Source: Tepidimonas ignava (GTDB lineage: Bacteria > Pseudomonadota > Gammaproteobacteria > Burkholderiales > Burkholderiaceae_C). From it: a stretch of 64,000 bases of DNA. The notes under the pieces were generated by a model. The model saw only the letters and a program-made list of their open reading frames with translations, was not told where the DNA came from and did not search any database. The position numbers were made by a program, and so were the translations under genes. Location: assembly GCF_004342625.1 (NCBI RefSeq), contig NZ_SMAH01000009.1, positions 1 to 64,000 on the forward strand. Reading direction: 5' to 3'. Shown piece after piece: positions 15,190 through 23,661 of this stretch (positions are counted from its first letter, which is position 1; every line of letters begins with the position of its first letter).

Positions 15190-17474
15190 CCGCCGCGACC
15201 CGCGACGCGCAACGGGCGCAGCGGCTGCGTTGGTTCGTGGCGCTGGGCGTGCTGTTCATGCTCGGCGTGGGCTTGGTGCTGTTTTACCTGCTGGCGCTGG
15301 CCACCGACCACCGCAGCTACGCCACGCCAGGCTATGGGCGCTTGCTGGCGCTCAACCTGGCGGTGGCTGCGGTGTTGCTGGCGGTGCTGCTGTGGCTGGC
15401 GGCGCGCCTGTTGGTGCGTCTGCGGCGCGGGCGCTTCGGCAGCCGCTTGTTGCTCAAACTCGCGGCCATTTTTGCTTTGGTGGGGGTGGCCCCTGGTGGG
15501 CTCATCTACGTGGTGTCGTACCAGTTCGTCAACCGCGCCATCGAAGCGTGGTTCGACACCCGCGTGGAAACCGCGTTGCAGGCCGGGTTGGCGCTGGGGC
15601 GCACCGCGGTGGATACGGTCAGCGCCGATTGGGCGGCCAAGGCGCGCACGATCGCGCAGTCGCTGGCGGGCAGCGGGGACGCCGCGGCGGCGGTGCAGCT
15701 CGAAACCTGGAGAGAGCAACTCGGCGCCAGCGACTTGGTGCTGTGGAGCGCGCAAGGGCGGGCGCTGGCCAGCGTGGGCGAGTCGCGCTTTCGTCTGGCG
15801 CCCGAGCGGCCGGCGCCAACGCTGCTGCGCCGCGCGCGCCAGGAACGCGTGGTGGTGTGGATCGAGGGGTTGGATGAACTCGAAACGCTGAGCGACCCCG
15901 CCTCGCTGGAGCGCATGCCGCCCGAGCAGCGCCCGCGCGTGCGCGCGCTGGCGCTGGTGCCCTCGGACGTGCTGGCGTTCGGGGCGGAAGCGCGCTATGT
16001 GCAACTCACCGCGCCGATACCCTCGGCGCTGGTGGCCAACGCGCTGGCGGTGCAGGTGGCCAACCGCGAGTACCAGGAGCGCCGCCTGGCCCGCGAGGGC
16101 TTGCGCGCGATGTACATCGGCACGCTGACGTTGGCGCTGTTTTTGTCGGTGTTCGGGGCGGTGCTGCTGGCGGTGCTGCTGGGCCACCAACTGGCCCGAC
16201 CCCTGATCCTGCTGGCCGAGGGGATACGCGATGTGGCGCGCGGTGACCTCAGCCCCAAGGTGGCGTTGCCCGCGCGCGACGAGCTGGCCGAGCTGACGCG
16301 CACCTTCGCGCACATGACCCACGAGCTGGCCGACGCGCGTCAGGCGGTGCAGGCCTCGATGCAGCAGGTGGATGCCGCACGGGCCAGCCTGCAAACGCTG
16401 CTGGACAACCTGACCGCCGGCGTCATCGTGCTGGCACCCGATGGCCGGCTGCGCCGCATCAACCCCGGGGCGCAGCGGATTTTGGGCGCGCCGCTGGGCG
16501 AGCATCTCGGGCAGACGCTGACCGACGTGCCGGGCTTGCAGGCGCTGGGGGCGTGGGTGCAGGAGCAGTTCACCCGCTTTGGCCACGAGCACGAGGCCGA
16601 GCCGCACGGCGCGCACTGGCAGCAGCCGTACGAGTTCACGCCACCGGGGGCGGCCCCTGGCTCGCCCCCGCGCACCCTGGTGGCGCGCGGCGCGTTGCTG
16701 CCAGGGGGCGAGTGGCTGCTGGTGCTGGACGACGTCAGCGACCTGATCTCGGCCCAACGCGCCCAGGCCTGGGGCGAGGTGGCGCGGCGCCTGGCGCACG
16801 AAATCAAAAACCCGCTCACCCCGATTCAGTTGTCGGCGGAGCGGCTGGCGCACAAGCTCGGCCCCAAACTCGAGGGGACGGACGCCGCCATGCTTGACAA
16901 GGCCGTGCGCACCATCGTCGATCAGGTCGAAGCGATGAAGCGCTTGGTCAACGAGTTTCGCGACTACGCACGCCTGCCCGCCGCGCAACTGGCGCCGCTG
17001 GACCTCAACGCCCTGCTGCGCGAGATCGTCACCCTGTACGAGGCCAGCCCGGTGCCGGTGCGGCTGGACCTGGACGCGCGCTGCCCCCCGGTGCTGGCCG
17101 ATGCCCAGCAGGTGCGCCAGGTGGTGCACAACCTCGTGCTCAACGCCCAGGATGCGATGGTGGGCGCAGGCGTGCACGGCGCAGTGACGCTGCGCACCCG
17201 GCTGTCGCAAAGCGGCCAGTGGGTGCGGCTGCAGGTGCTGGATGAGGGCCCCGGCTTTGCCGAGGCCATTTTGCAGCGCGCCTTCGAGCCCTACGTCACC
17301 ACCAAGGCCAAGGGGACGGGGCTTGGGCTGGCGGTGGTCAAAAAAATCATGGACGAACACGGTGGCCGCGTCGAGCTGACCAACCTCGTGGACGAGGGCC
17401 GTATCGCGGGTGCGCAAGTGTCGCTATCATTCAGGGTTGTAAATTTGCAACAGGGGGCCCCGGCCCAAGGGTGA
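15186..17474 (+). CDS. ntrY: NtrY-like sensor histidine kinase
   Basis: A 762-residue membrane histidine kinase starting with GTG in a GTGA overlap. N-terminal membrane segments lie near residues 17-40, 50-75 and 90-110, and another precedes a HAMP domain (LLGHQLARPLILLAEGIRDV). A PAS-like stretch follows (LLDNLTAGVIVLAPDGRLRR). The phospho-acceptor region is RRLAHEIKNPLTPIQLSAER and the ATP-binding domain has VVHNLVLNAQDAM, VLDEGPGF and GTGLGLAVVKKI. It is paired with the response regulator 9 bases downstream. NtrYX systems are tied to nitrogen or redox and envelope signals; the input here is unknown. Confidence 0.9.
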   Translation: MTAATRDAQRAQRLRWFVALGVLFMLGVGLVLFYLLALATDHRSYATPGYGRLLALNLAVAAVLLAVLLWLAARLLVRLRRGRFGSRLLLKLAAIFALVGVAPGGLIYVVSYQFVNRAIEAWFDTRVETALQAGLALGRTAVDTVSADWAAKARTIAQSLAGSGDAAAAVQLETWREQLGASDLVLWSAQGRALASVGESRFRLAPERPAPTLLRRARQERVVVWIEGLDELETLSDPASLERMPPEQRPRVRALALVPSDVLAFGAEARYVQLTAPIPSALVANALAVQVANREYQERRLAREGLRAMYIGTLTLALFLSVFGAVLLAVLLGHQLARPLILLAEGIRDVARGDLSPKVALPARDELAELTRTFAHMTHELADARQAVQASMQQVDAARASLQTLLDNLTAGVIVLAPDGRLRRINPGAQRILGAPLGEHLGQTLTDVPGLQALGAWVQEQFTRFGHEHEAEPHGAHWQQPYEFTPPGAAPGSPPRTLVARGALLPGGEWLLVLDDVSDLISAQRAQAWGEVARRLAHEIKNPLTPIQLSAERLAHKLGPKLEGTDAAMLDKAVRTIVDQVEAMKRLVNEFRDYARLPAAQLAPLDLNALLREIVTLYEASPVPVRLDLDARCPPVLADAQQVRQVVHNLVLNAQDAMVGAGVHGAVTLRTRLSQSGQWVRLQVLDEGPGFAEAILQRAFEPYVTTKAKGTGLGLAVVKKIMDEHGGRVELTNLVDEGRIAGAQVSLSFRVVNLQQGAPAQG

Positions 17475-17483
17475 CAGGAGACG

Positions 17484-18176
17484 ATGGCAAACATACTGGT
17501 CGTGGACGACGAGCTCGGCATCCGCGAGCTGTTGTTCGAAATCCTCAACGACGAAGGCCACAGCGTCGAATTGGCCGAAAACGCCGCGCAGGCGCGCCAG
17601 CAGCGTCAACGCTACCGACCGGACCTGGTGCTGCTGGACATTTGGATGCCCGACACCGACGGCGTTACGCTGCTCAAGGAATGGGCCGCCACGGGGCTGC
17701 TGACCATGCCCGTCATCATGATGAGCGGACACGCCACCATCGACACCGCGGTGGAAGCGACCCGTATCGGGGCCACGGCGTTTCTGGAAAAACCCATCAC
17801 ACTGCAAAAGCTGCTGCAGGCGGTCGACAAGGCGCTGACGCGCACCCCGTTGCGTGTGGTGCCGCTGGCCCCGAAGCCCGAGTCCAAACCCAACGGCGCG
17901 GTCAACGGCGCCGCCGCCAGCGACAACGCGGCCACGGTGGCCCATGGCACCATCGAGCTGGCGCTGCCGGGCAAAGGCACCGTGACGCTGGAGCTGGACG
18001 CCCCGCTGCGCGAAGCGCGCGACGCGTTCGAAAAAGCCTACTTCGAGTTCCACCTGGCCAAGGAACAGGGCTCGATGACGCGCGTGGCCGAAAAAAGCGG
18101 CCTGGAGCGCACCCACCTGTACCGCAAGCTCAAGCAGCTCGGGGTGGACCTGTCGCGCGCCAAACGCATGGCCTGA
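17484..18176 (+). CDS. NtrX-like response regulator without AAA+ domain
   Basis: A 230-residue regulator. Residues 1-120 are a receiver domain with acidic pocket VVDDE (D8, D9) and phospho-acceptor D52 in LVLLDIWMPDTDG. The linker near 125-165 is low in complexity. The C-terminal part is a Fis-type helix-turn-helix (MTRVAEKSGLERTHLYRKLKQL). The central sigma-54 ATPase domain of classical NtrX/NtrC is absent, and no GAFTGA is present, so it cannot drive sigma-54 promoters by itself. It is probably the partner of the kinase just upstream. The reading frame is continuous, so this looks like a genuine domain architecture and not a deletion artefact. Confidence 0.88.
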   Translation: MANILVVDDELGIRELLFEILNDEGHSVELAENAAQARQQRQRYRPDLVLLDIWMPDTDGVTLLKEWAATGLLTMPVIMMSGHATIDTAVEATRIGATAFLEKPITLQKLLQAVDKALTRTPLRVVPLAPKPESKPNGAVNGAAASDNAATVAHGTIELALPGKGTVTLELDAPLREARDAFEKAYFEFHLAKEQGSMTRVAEKSGLERTHLYRKLKQLGVDLSRAKRMA

Positions 18177-18212
18177 CCGTCGCCCGCCCCCGGGAGCGGC
18201 GGCCGGCCGTGT

Positions 18213-18218
18213 TACAAT
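18213..18218 (+). promoter_or_regulatory. -10 box for tRNA-Phe
   Basis: TACAAT 12 bases before the tRNA start; no clear -35 is seen. Placement fits a tRNA promoter. Confidence 0.4.
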
Positions 18219-18230
18219 ACAGCTTCTTTC

Positions 18231-18306
<76 letters not shown>

Positions 18307-18313
18307 GCGTTCC

Positions 18314-18347
18314 ACGCCCAACCACGATCGGTTGGGCGTTTTTATTT
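18314..18347 (+). terminator. Terminator after tRNA-Phe
   Basis: ACGCCCAACC (18314-18323) pairs with GGTTGGGCGT (18330-18339), a 10-bp perfect stem with a 6-nt loop, followed by TTTTTATTT. Confidence 0.85.
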
Positions 18348-18481
18348 CCGTATCTCGCGACCTCTCGCGGATTGGGGGCATCGCGTGTGTAGCGCTAAGG
18401 GGACACTGATTCATTCCCCAAGCGGGACACCAAAGCCCTCGATGTGATGCAAGTGATAACATCGTGGCAACGAGGGGCCTT

Positions 18482-19476
18482 ATGAAGCAGCTCAGCGTTG
18501 CGCCCTGGAATACGCGGCCAAGAAGAGAGTGACTCGGCGCGAGTGCGTTTGGGCGCAGATCGAGCAGCTGGTGCCCTGGCAAGCGCTGCTGCAGTTGATA
18601 GAGCCGGTGTACCCCAAGGACGGCAAGCGAGGCCGTCGCCCGGTGGGGTGTGAGCGCATGCTGCGCATGTACATCGCGCAGCAGTGTCTGGGGCTGTCGG
18701 ATGAGGGCATGGAGGATGCGGTCTACGACAGCGTGGCGGTGCGCAACTTTGTGGGTGTTGATTTGGGGCAACAGGCGGTGCCCGATGCCACGACGTTGCT
18801 GAAGTTTCGACACTTGCTGCAGCAGCACGGGCTCACGCAGCGCATCTTGGCGCTCATCAACGAGCAGCTGAGCCAGCGTGGGGTGTTGCTGCGAGCGGGC
18901 ACGGTGGTGGACGCCACGCTCATGGCGGCGCCCAGCTCCACCAAAAACCGCACGGGTCAGCGTGATCCTGAGATGCACCCAACACGCAAGGGCAACCCGT
19001 GGCACTTTGGCATGAAGGTGCACGTCGGGGTGGATGCTGAGACGGGTCTGGTGCACAGCGTGGTGACCACGCCGGCCAACGTCAGTGATGTGACCCAGGC
19101 GCACGCGCTGCTGCATGGGCAGGAGTCGGACGTCTTTGCCGACGCTGGCTACCGAGGGGTGGACAAGCGTGCCGAAGTGCAAGCCCAGCACCCCGCTGTC
19201 AACTGGCACGTGGCCATGATGCCCTCCAAGCGCAAGGCGCTGGACAAGGGCACGTTGCTGGGCTCGGTACTTGATGCCTTGGAGCGCACCAAAGCGCACA
19301 TCCGCGCCAAGGGCGAGCATGTCTTTTACATCATCAAAAACATCTTTGGCTTGAAGAAGGTGCGCTACCGTGGGCTGGCGGCCAACACGGCGCAGCTGTA
19401 CACGCTGTTGGCCCTGGCCAACTTGTTGCTGGCCAAGCGATGGTTGTTGGGCACACACACCCTTGGTGCGTCCTGA
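18482..19476 (+). mobile_element. IS5-family element remnant
   Basis: Bounds given are those of the transposase gene region. The flanks (about 18370-18481 and 19477-19572) are GC-mixed and gene-free and probably contain the element ends, but no matching terminal inverted repeats or target duplication could be found by eye. The transposase reading frame is broken near its start (see the pseudogene entry). The element lies between the tRNA-Phe terminator and a truncated phage gene. Confidence 0.65.
18482..19476 (+). pseudogene. IS5-family transposase, N-terminal frameshift
   Basis: The DDE-type transposase of the IS5 (IS1031-like) group is read from the GTG at 18529 (315 residues). DDE regions are visible: VVDATLMAAPSSTKN, DVFADAGYRG and the glutamate in RAKGEHVFYIIK. 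The family N-terminus begins MKQ. An ATG at 18482 with strong ribosome binding site GAGGGG encodes MKQLSVA, but in another frame. After it the rest (LEYAAKKRVTRRE) continues in the frame of the main ORF. A one-base loss near 18503 explains both. Translation from GTG 18529 might still give a shortened protein. Confidence 0.7.
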
Positions 19477-19572
19477 TGGGCCTGTTGGCGGGCCCAAAGA
19501 CCGCCCCAGGGGGGCATGAAGCTGCTTGAAGCCTCCGCAGGGGGCTGTTGAGGAGCCACCACCCCCTTTGGA

Positions 19573-20112
19573 GTGATGTCAAAAACGCTGCTTTGTGGGT
19601 GCGCCTGCGTCGAAGGGTCATTTGATCAGCGTTTCCATAAGCGCGCGAGCTTCATCGCCTCGATGGGCATCAAGGTGTTCGACAAAAAGGCCGACGAACT
19701 GCCCGCGCTGTGGGTGGGCAGCCGGATTCCCTGGCTGGGCATCCACGCCCAAGGCGGCACGGTGCGCGGCAACCTGCTGATCCCTCTGCTGCCCGGTCGC
19801 ATCGGCCCCAAACGCTTCAAGGCGGTCATCGACGGCCTGATGCGCTCGGGCAATGCCTTCTTCGTCGAGAAGAACGGCCGCGTGCTGCTGATGGCCGAGA
19901 ACATCCGGGAAAACGCCGCGCCACTGGCCCGCTTCAAGCGCGCCGAGCGTGGTCGTACCGGGGCCAAGCAGATCAAGCGCGGCCAGGAGGTTCCGATCGC
20001 CGTGCTGGTGCGGCGGGTGGATCTGAAGCGCCGCTTGAACCTTGCCGCCGGGGTGCAACGGGCCTTGCCGGGGCTGGCGCGGGTGATCGAGCGGGAGTTG
20101 AGAAGACTGTAA
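19573..20112 (+). CDS. Truncated phage protein, DUF6441-like
   Basis: A 179-residue product starting GTG-ATG. The first 25 or so residues look like junction sequence. The remainder (GGTVRGNLLIPLLPGRIG, SGNAFFVEKNGRVLLMAEN, PIAVLVRRVDLKRRLNL and the basic C-terminus) resembles the C-terminal half of DUF6441 phage proteins found in tail or head-completion modules. This match is from memory of the family and is moderate. The normal N-terminal half is missing, which fits loss when the neighbouring IS5 element inserted. No other phage structural genes remain nearby. Confidence 0.45.
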   Translation: MMSKTLLCGCACVEGSFDQRFHKRASFIASMGIKVFDKKADELPALWVGSRIPWLGIHAQGGTVRGNLLIPLLPGRIGPKRFKAVIDGLMRSGNAFFVEKNGRVLLMAENIRENAAPLARFKRAERGRTGAKQIKRGQEVPIAVLVRRVDLKRRLNLAAGVQRALPGLARVIERELRRL

Positions 20113-20115
20113 GGG

Positions 20116-20280
20116 TCAGGAAGCCGATGGCGTCAGCGCGCGACGGCGCTCGAAGGCGCGTTGCAGCGCCGCGTTGGGCTCGGGCGACGGTGACAGCGCC
20201 TGCGCGATACGCAGCTGATCGTGTACCGAGAACCGCATGGCATCGGGCCGATCGGGAGGCTGATTCGCCTGCGATGCCAC
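20116..20280 (-). CDS. Short ORF downstream of the toxin, possibly broken
   Basis: Read on the minus strand directly after the toxin gene, in the toxin's own frame past its stop. From GTG 20280 it gives 54 residues (40 from the ATG at 20238) ending in RRRALTPSAS, with a helical-looking stretch VHDQLRIAQALSPSPEPNAA. A second start, the ATG overlapping the toxin stop (ATGA at 20326-20329), encodes MTRNQNQHPD in a different frame. The two together may be one small gene with a frameshift. No family is recognised. Confidence 0.35.
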   Translation of the reverse strand: MASQANQPPDRPDAMRFSVHDQLRIAQALSPSPEPNAALQRAFERRRALTPSAS

Positions 20281-20325
20281 CCGGCGCTTCTTGCGATCGG
20301 TCGGGATGCTGGTTCTGGTTGCGGG

Positions 20326-20754
20326 TCATGCTTGCGTCTGTGCCCAGGGGTCGATGACCGTCACGCCCATCGCCTTGAACGGGGCGGTGTCGCGGGTTGC
20401 CACGGCCATGCCATGGGCGAGCGCGATGGCCGCGATGAAACCATCGGCCACGCCGACGCCCAGACCGGCCGCTTGTGCCTTGGCCATCGCCTCGGCATAG
20501 CGCTGGCTGGCCGGCAGATCGAAATTCAGGACTCGTCCGGCAAACACCGGCAGCACCTGCCGCTCCAGTTGGTCGATCAAGCCGTTGCGGCGACGACCAT
20601 GGGGTAGTCGCGCGACGCCCAGGCGTAGCTCAGCGACCGTCACGACCGACAAAAACAGTGTTTCCACCGGCTGCGCGTCGAGCCAGGCGACCACGCGAGG
20701 CTCTGGCGCGGCGCGCAGCGGCTCGGAGATCACATTGGTGTCGAGCAGGATCAT
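20326..20754 (-). CDS. PIN-domain toxin, FitB/VapC type
   Basis: A 142-residue PIN-domain endoribonuclease. PIN toxins cleave RNA, often tRNA, when released from the antitoxin. The acidic metal-binding residues are visible: D5 in MILLDTNVISE, a glutamate in VVTVAELRLG, and the aspartate in GVADGFIAAIALAHG, with a final aspartate in ATRDTAPF. The N-terminus MILLDTNVISEP is typical of FitB-like toxins. Its ATG overlaps the antitoxin stop (ATGA at 20751-20754), the usual operon order with antitoxin first. Confidence 0.88.
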   Translation of the reverse strand: MILLDTNVISEPLRAAPEPRVVAWLDAQPVETLFLSVVTVAELRLGVARLPHGRRRNGLIDQLERQVLPVFAGRVLNFDLPASQRYAEAMAKAQAAGLGVGVADGFIAAIALAHGMAVATRDTAPFKAMGVTVIDPWAQTQA

Positions 20755-21002
20755 TCGAAGTTCACCGGGCGGGGAAGCGATGGATCGCGCTGATTGATCA
20801 GTGCGACTTCCTCGTCAGTGAGCTTTGCCTTGCGGCCGACGTCGGCCAGCAGAGACCCCAGTTTCAGCCGCCCCTGTGGCTTGACGGCTTCTTCCAGCAA
20901 GGCGCGTACCTCCGCCTCGGTGCTGCGCCCGTGCTGGGCGGCACGCAGGCGCAAGGCGCGGTGCACCTCGTCGGGCAGATTGCGAACGGTCAGAACAGCC
21001 AT
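20751..21002 (-). CDS. FitA-type ribbon-helix-helix antitoxin
   Basis: An 83-residue antitoxin. The N-terminal AVLTVRNLPDEVHRALRLRA followed by STEAEVRALLEEAV is a FitA-like ribbon-helix-helix DNA-binding domain; the C-terminal tail would wrap the PIN toxin. The start chosen, ATG 21002, gives the family N-terminus; ATGs at 21023 and 21047 are in frame but reach into the flank of the neighbouring transposase remnant, whose coding end lies at 21035. That proximity means the native promoter may have been altered. Confidence 0.85.
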   Translation of the reverse strand: MAVLTVRNLPDEVHRALRLRAAQHGRSTEAEVRALLEEAVKPQGRLKLGSLLADVGRKAKLTDEEVALINQRDPSLPRPVNFE

Positions 21003-21034
21003 GACGTCACCCTTAGCGTGTTTCATCAGTGAAG

Positions 21035-22116
21035 TCAGTCTATACAAGTGCAGTCATCTCGGCAAGAGGTTGTATGCGTCCAGTACCTTTGGCGCTCGGG
21101 GTGGTGTTGGAGGAGGGGTGTTTGGGGTGGTCGCTGGCCGAGTCGATGGTGGGGGCGCTGGGTGTTGTAGAAGACGAGCCAATCGGCGAGTTTCTGGTTG
21201 AACAGGGTCAAGTCGGTGTAGAGCAAGTCTTCGTGGTAGTCCACGAAGGACTCTTGCAGGGTACGGTTGAAGCGCTCGGCGTGGGCGTTCATCTTGGGGG
21301 ATTTGGGGTAGGTCCAGAAGTGGGTCAGTCCCAGGCGCTGCAGGGTTTGGTCGAAGGCGCCCTTGAACTCGGAGCCGTTGTCGCAGAGGAACATCAGCGT
21401 GTGGCCAGGGTTGGTGCCCAGGCCCTCGATGAGGGCTTGGGCAGCAGCGGCCGTGTGGCGGGCGCCTTTGCTGGGCAGGGCCACGGCAAAGGCGATGGCC
21501 GAGACGGGGTCAATGAGGGGGAGGATGGAGCGGCGAGGCGATCGCGGACGCGCTCGATGGTGTCTGCGGCCCACAGGGTCATGGGGGCGGCCTGCAGGCC
21601 CTTGGGCTTGCGGGTCTTGGTGGGGCGGCGCAGTGGTTTGGGGCGGCCCAGCCGGTCGATGCGGGCTGGCGCATGGCGCATCTTGTCGGGCGCGCGGGCC
21701 ATGATGCGACCGATGGTGGAGCTTGAAGGCAAGGCGATGGCGTGTTGTGCGCACCACGGTGCCAGCAGCACGCGCAGCTTGTCCTTGCCCAGGTTGGGGT
21801 GCAGCCCTCGCAGGCGGCGTATTTCGGCCACAAGCCTGGGGTCGATCTTGGAGGTGCGCGCTCGCTTGGGGGTGCAGGACTTGGCGGCCAGGACTGCGGG
21901 GTTGCCCCCTGCAGCGCGAAGCAGCGCCCTCCAACGAAACAGCGTGCGGCGCGACACGCCGAAGGCGTCCATGGTCGCAGCCAGCTCGTGTTTGTCCCAA
22001 AAGTGCAGGATGTTGAGTCGTTGTTGGGCATCTTTCGGTGTCATGTCCCAAAGATGCCCCAAAGCCGCTACCCGGTAGAACCCCCTGATCCGGTAGCCGA
22101 TGTGCTGGACTCGCAT
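21035..22116 (-). mobile_element. rve-type insertion sequence remnant
   Basis: Bounds are those of the transposase gene. The flanks (22117-22304, 188 bp, and 21003-21034) contain no gene, and no clear terminal inverted repeats could be matched by eye. The single transposase gene is frameshifted, so the copy is probably not autonomous. Confidence 0.65.
21035..22116 (-). pseudogene. rve-domain transposase, frameshifted
   Basis: Integrase-core transposase of the IS481/IS3-like kind, in two frames. The first part starts at ATG 22116 (MRVQHIGYRIRGFYR) after AGGAGG, with an N-terminal helix-turn-helix (GVSRRTLFRWRALLRAAGG) and the first catalytic aspartate in LWAADTIERVRD. At about 21,530 the frame shifts, and the rest (LIDPVSAIAFAVALPSKGAR, FLCDNGSEFKG, KMNAHAERFNRTLQ) continues with the second aspartate and the glutamate. 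All three catalytic residues survive but on different frames. No slippery A-run typical of programmed shifting was seen at the joint. Confidence 0.8.
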
Positions 22117-22304
22117 GGCACGTCCTCCTGTTCGAAGGCGTGCCAAAGGTTTCTGAACTTACGCATGCAGATGCATGGTCTGCGGGTCAGGCCGGCAGCG
22201 TTGCCAGAGCCTGCAGCAACGTACGGTACCGGCCTGCCGGGTCGGCCTTCGCGTCGATGCCTTGGTCTCTGGCCCCAAGGAACGGGGAGGATTGCCGGCC
22301 TTCC

Positions 22305-23570
22305 CTAACCGCCCCCATTGCCCCGACGTTGGCAGTCGGTGGTGGATCCCGCCGTGGGCGAACCGTGGCGCTGCGCCAGCAAACCCCCCATCGCCAGCGC
22401 GGCGAGGGCGGCGCCCGCGTAGAAGGTCATGGCTGGCCCGACCCACGACCACAGCGCGCCCGCCAGGGCGCTGGCGATCAGCAGGGCCACGCCACTGGCC
22501 AGGTTGAACACCCCAAACGCCGTGCCGCGCAACCCCTCGGGCGCGGCGGCAGCCACCCACTTCGACAACAAACCCTGGGTGGCGCCGAGGTGCAGGCCCC
22601 ACAGGGCCGCGCCCACGCCCACCGCTGCGGGACCCGTCGCCCATGCCAACACGAGGTCGGCGGCCACCAGCAACCCGCAGCCCAAGGCCAACAGCGTGCG
22701 CTCCCCGCCCCGATCGGACCATCGGCCCAAAGGGTAGGCGCTGGCTGCGTACACGATGTTCATCACGATCAGCACCGCCGGCACCCACGTGGCGCTGATG
22801 CCCACACTTTCGGCGCGCAACAGCACAAAGGCTTCGGAAAAGCGCGCCAGGGTCAGCGCAGCGCCGAACACGACCACCCACGTCAGCCCGGGCGGCAGCG
22901 CCCGCAGTCGCTCGGCGCGCAGCGGCCAGCGCGGTCGCACGGCAGGGCGCGGCGTGCGCGGCTCCCGCACACCGAGCACGATCAACAGCACGCACAGCGC
23001 GGCGGGTACCGCCGCCACCCAAAAGACCAGGCGCACGTTGCCCTGCGTCAGCGTCATCAGGGCCAAGGCGGCCAGTGGCCCTGCCACCGCCCCCAACGTG
23101 TCCAGCGCCTGGCGCAAACCGTACGCCGCGCCGCGCTGGGTGGCGGGGGTGAGGTCCGCGATCAACGCGTCGCGTGGTGTGCCTCGAATGCCCTTGCCGA
23201 CACGGTCCAAAAAGCGCGCCGCCAGCACCGCCCCAGGCCCGCCGGCCAGCGCAAACAGCGGTTTGCTCAGCGCAGCCAGGCCGTAGCCCAGCAACACCAG
23301 CGGCTTGCGGCGGCCGACCCAGTCCGAAATCGCCCCCGAAAACACTTTGGCCAGCGCGGCTGTGCTTTGTGCGATGCCTTCGATCAACCCCAACGTCAGC
23401 GCTGTGGCACCCAAGGTGGTGACCATGAAGACAGGCAGCAGGCTGTGGATCATCTCGGAGGACAAGTCCATCAGCAGTGACACCAGCCCCAAAACCCATA
23501 CGCTGCGGTGCAGGGGCGATGTTGCCACCGGGCCCGAGGGGGGTGGGCGCAGGGGTTGTCTCATGGGCAT
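22305..23570 (-). CDS. MFS transporter
   Basis: A 421-residue major facilitator protein with about 12 hydrophobic segments. The loop 2-3 signature is GAISDWVGRRKPLVLLGYG, and a second conserved region reads FLDRVGKGIRGTPRDALIADL. The substrate cannot be told; the closest general resemblance is to MFS permeases annotated as putative drug or metabolite exporters. Starts at 23570 or 23564 are both possible and neither has a strong ribosome binding site. It is divergent from xth, with 91 bp between start codons. Confidence 0.85.
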   Translation of the reverse strand: MPMRQPLRPPPSGPVATSPLHRSVWVLGLVSLLMDLSSEMIHSLLPVFMVTTLGATALTLGLIEGIAQSTAALAKVFSGAISDWVGRRKPLVLLGYGLAALSKPLFALAGGPGAVLAARFLDRVGKGIRGTPRDALIADLTPATQRGAAYGLRQALDTLGAVAGPLAALALMTLTQGNVRLVFWVAAVPAALCVLLIVLGVREPRTPRPAVRPRWPLRAERLRALPPGLTWVVVFGAALTLARFSEAFVLLRAESVGISATWVPAVLIVMNIVYAASAYPLGRWSDRGGERTLLALGCGLLVAADLVLAWATGPAAVGVGAALWGLHLGATQGLLSKWVAAAAPEGLRGTAFGVFNLASGVALLIASALAGALWSWVGPAMTFYAGAALAALAMGGLLAQRHGSPTAGSTTDCQRRGNGGG

Positions 23571-23647
23571 CGCTCGGGTGGGTGGGGGCGCGGGGTCGCC
23601 GGCTTGGGGTGGCGCGCAGGGGGCAGTTTAACGTCCGGCCTGTGCGC

Positions 23648-23653
23648 TACCAT
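23648..23653 (+). promoter_or_regulatory. -10 box for xth
   Basis: TACCAT with 8 bases to the xth ATG and no Shine-Dalgarno between them; part of the leaderless-type set. No good -35 is seen. Confidence 0.4.
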
Positions 23654-23661
23654 CGCGCCCC

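Noticed and set aside
14883-17417. An 844-codon minus-strand frame opposite ntrY
   Set aside because: Same codon-bias artefact; the plus-strand kinase has clear domains.
18370-19572. Terminal inverted repeats of the IS5-type element
   Set aside because: Stretches such as GGGGACACTGATTCATTCCCC on the left have no convincing partner on the right, so element ends are left undefined.
19618-20058. Minus-strand frame opposite the phage-like gene
   Set aside because: Its His/Gln/Ala-rich product is a codon-bias shadow; the plus-strand frame resembles a known phage family.
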